5,563 bases of DNA, taken from the NCBI GenBank assembly GCA_025353435.1, contig JANXQR010000528.1, forward strand, positions 1 through 5,563. Reading direction: 5' to 3'. The translations under genes and the position numbers were made by a program. The notes under the pieces are model-generated. The model ran no database searches. It was not told where the DNA came from and saw only the letters and a list, made by a program, of their open reading frames with translations. Within the stretch, counting starts at the first letter, position 1; every line of letters begins with the position of its first letter. This stretch comes from Acidobacteriota bacterium (GTDB lineage Bacteria; Acidobacteriota; Terriglobia; Terriglobales; Acidobacteriaceae). Below are positions 4,749-5,563 of this stretch, piece by piece.

Positions 4749-5563
4749 TCAAAATAAAAACGGACTCTTTCGCGCGGGATCGTAGTCGAATTTCATCAGC
4801 CCGTCGCGGTAATCGATATGAATCGTCGTGTGACCCAGCGTTCTCAGCCCCAGCAAACCGGAAATCTCCATTCCTGAGTCATCTGTGAACCTTGATGTGT
4901 CAAAGGGGAAGATTTCTGCTTCTTTCAACGACACGCCCGCAAAGTTGAGGACGGCATCGTGAATGGTGTAGGTCGAGTTCGCTATTGCGTTGAAGTCCCT
5001 GTTCTCGAACTTGGCGTCCTTGTGCCCGGTCGTTAGCTCGTAACCTGCACCAGCGGTTGCGACGGAGGCTCCCATGGCGGTGTCAAGGACAAAGAGCATG
5101 GGCGGCCTTCCGTTGAGTGACAAGGGGAAAATAAGGTCGTTACCGCTGACAAGAATTGAGGTGTAGTCCTTCATCGCTGGCGCCGTATAACGGTTATAGA
5201 GTCCGTCGGTAGCAGCCACCTCTTGCGGCCGCGCTGGAAGTGTTTCTAAAAGCAGCTTCTTCCCCGGATAATCGAGTGTGATCAGATAACTGGAAAGTAT
5301 CTCCAGTCCAAGCAAACCATCGGCGCCATTCGGGAAGTTGACACCCATCACCTGCACGGCGCAGTTATGGAATTCGACGTCTCCAATTGTGATGGAGTCG
5401 GCAATGCCAACGAAGCCCGCCCGCGTCGATTGGCCGCCAGTCCCCAGCACATCGTTTTGGTAAATTGGTTTGAGACCGGCATGTTGAGCGGCGGCTCGGC
5501 TGATGAGCAGCCCGCTGAAGCCGTCGATTGGCAGGCGGGGGTTGTAGCTGGTGTCTATCAACA
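4749..5563 (-). CDS. Two-repeat retropepsin-like aspartic protease family protein (5' end outside the window)
   Basis: The visible 270 residues contain two tandem aspartic-protease-like units. Unit 1 (about 1-105) has LIDTSYN at the edge, GLLISRAAAQHAGL, a flap-like GTGGQSTRAG, and closes with the family's DGLLGLEILSSYLITLDY (81-98). Unit 2 (about 133-262) has MLFVLDTAMGAS (Asp160), a strand pair YTIHDAVLNFAGVSL, and closes with SGLLGLRTLGHTTIHIDYRDGLMKFDY. The hydrophobic-Asp-Thr motif and the later GLLG strand are the marks of the fold. Both triads deviate from Asp-Thr-Gly: DTS and DTA, so catalysis is doubtful. The frame is open to the window edge, where codon TTG could act as a start only by chance; the true start and any signal peptide lie beyond 5563. 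Such acidobacterial proteins are often exported, but that cannot be seen here. The TGA at 4749-4751 follows the terminal residues SPFLF. Confidence 0.82.
   Translation of the reverse strand, partial: LIDTSYNPRLPIDGFSGLLISRAAAQHAGLKPIYQNDVLGTGGQSTRAGFVGIADSITIGDVEFHNCAVQVMGVNFPNGADGLLGLEILSSYLITLDYPGKKLLLETLPARPQEVAATDGLYNRYTAPAMKDYTSILVSGNDLIFPLSLNGRPPMLFVLDTAMGASVATAGAGYELTTGHKDAKFENRDFNAIANSTYTIHDAVLNFAGVSLKEAEIFPFDTSRFTDDSGMEISGLLGLRTLGHTTIHIDYRDGLMKFDYDPARKSPFLF

Noticed and set aside
1..5563. CRISPR arrays, tRNA or rRNA genes, insertion sequences, attachment sites
   Set aside because: No regularly spaced repeats, cloverleaf, transposase or integrase motif was seen on either strand.

Overview
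The window reads as a piece of a GC-rich chromosome from the Acidobacteriota, most likely class Terriglobia (the Granulicella / Edaphobacter / Terriglobus group). The evidence is indirect: codon use, the style of the ECF sigma factor and its tiny zinc anti-sigma partner, a large TPR-bearing Slt70-type transglycosylase, a two-repeat retropepsin-like protein, and intergenic hairpin DNA of a kind I associate with these genomes. No rRNA or other marker gene is present, so the assignment is an inference.

Layout, left to right. Bases 1-132 are the 3' end of a membrane-protein gene (+). Twelve bases later, convergent to it, is a 93-residue acidic protein of unknown function (145-426, -). Bases 427-693 contain no credible gene but hold hairpin-forming DNA that looks like degenerate dispersed repeats. 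Next is a two-gene minus-strand operon: an ECF sigma factor (932-1600) followed by a 77-residue cytosolic zinc-type anti-sigma factor (694-927), with the second start placed just behind a Shine-Dalgarno that overlaps the sigma stop. A 242-base spacer separates this operon from a divergent 790-residue exported lytic transglycosylase (1843-4215, +), which ends in a probable intrinsic terminator. A structured 224-base leader then precedes a small Cys-rich, probably zinc-binding protein (4440-4703, +). Convergent to that, running off the right edge, is a two-repeat aspartic-protease-fold protein (4749-5563, -) with degenerate catalytic triads.

Function. The sigma/anti-sigma pair should form a stress-responsive switch; the divergent transglycosylase cleaves peptidoglycan in the periplasm. 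Whether the sigma factor controls the transglycosylase is not shown by the sequence: GGAAC boxes lie in the spacer pointing at it, but no -10 element sits at normal spacing. No CRISPR array, tRNA, insertion sequence or phage gene is visible. The more interesting items are the repeat-like spacer DNA, the soluble anti-sigma factor with an extra C-terminal Cys pair, the small Cys-rich protein with its leader hairpins, and the protease-like protein lacking canonical DTG triads. I do not see a clear new multi-gene system.
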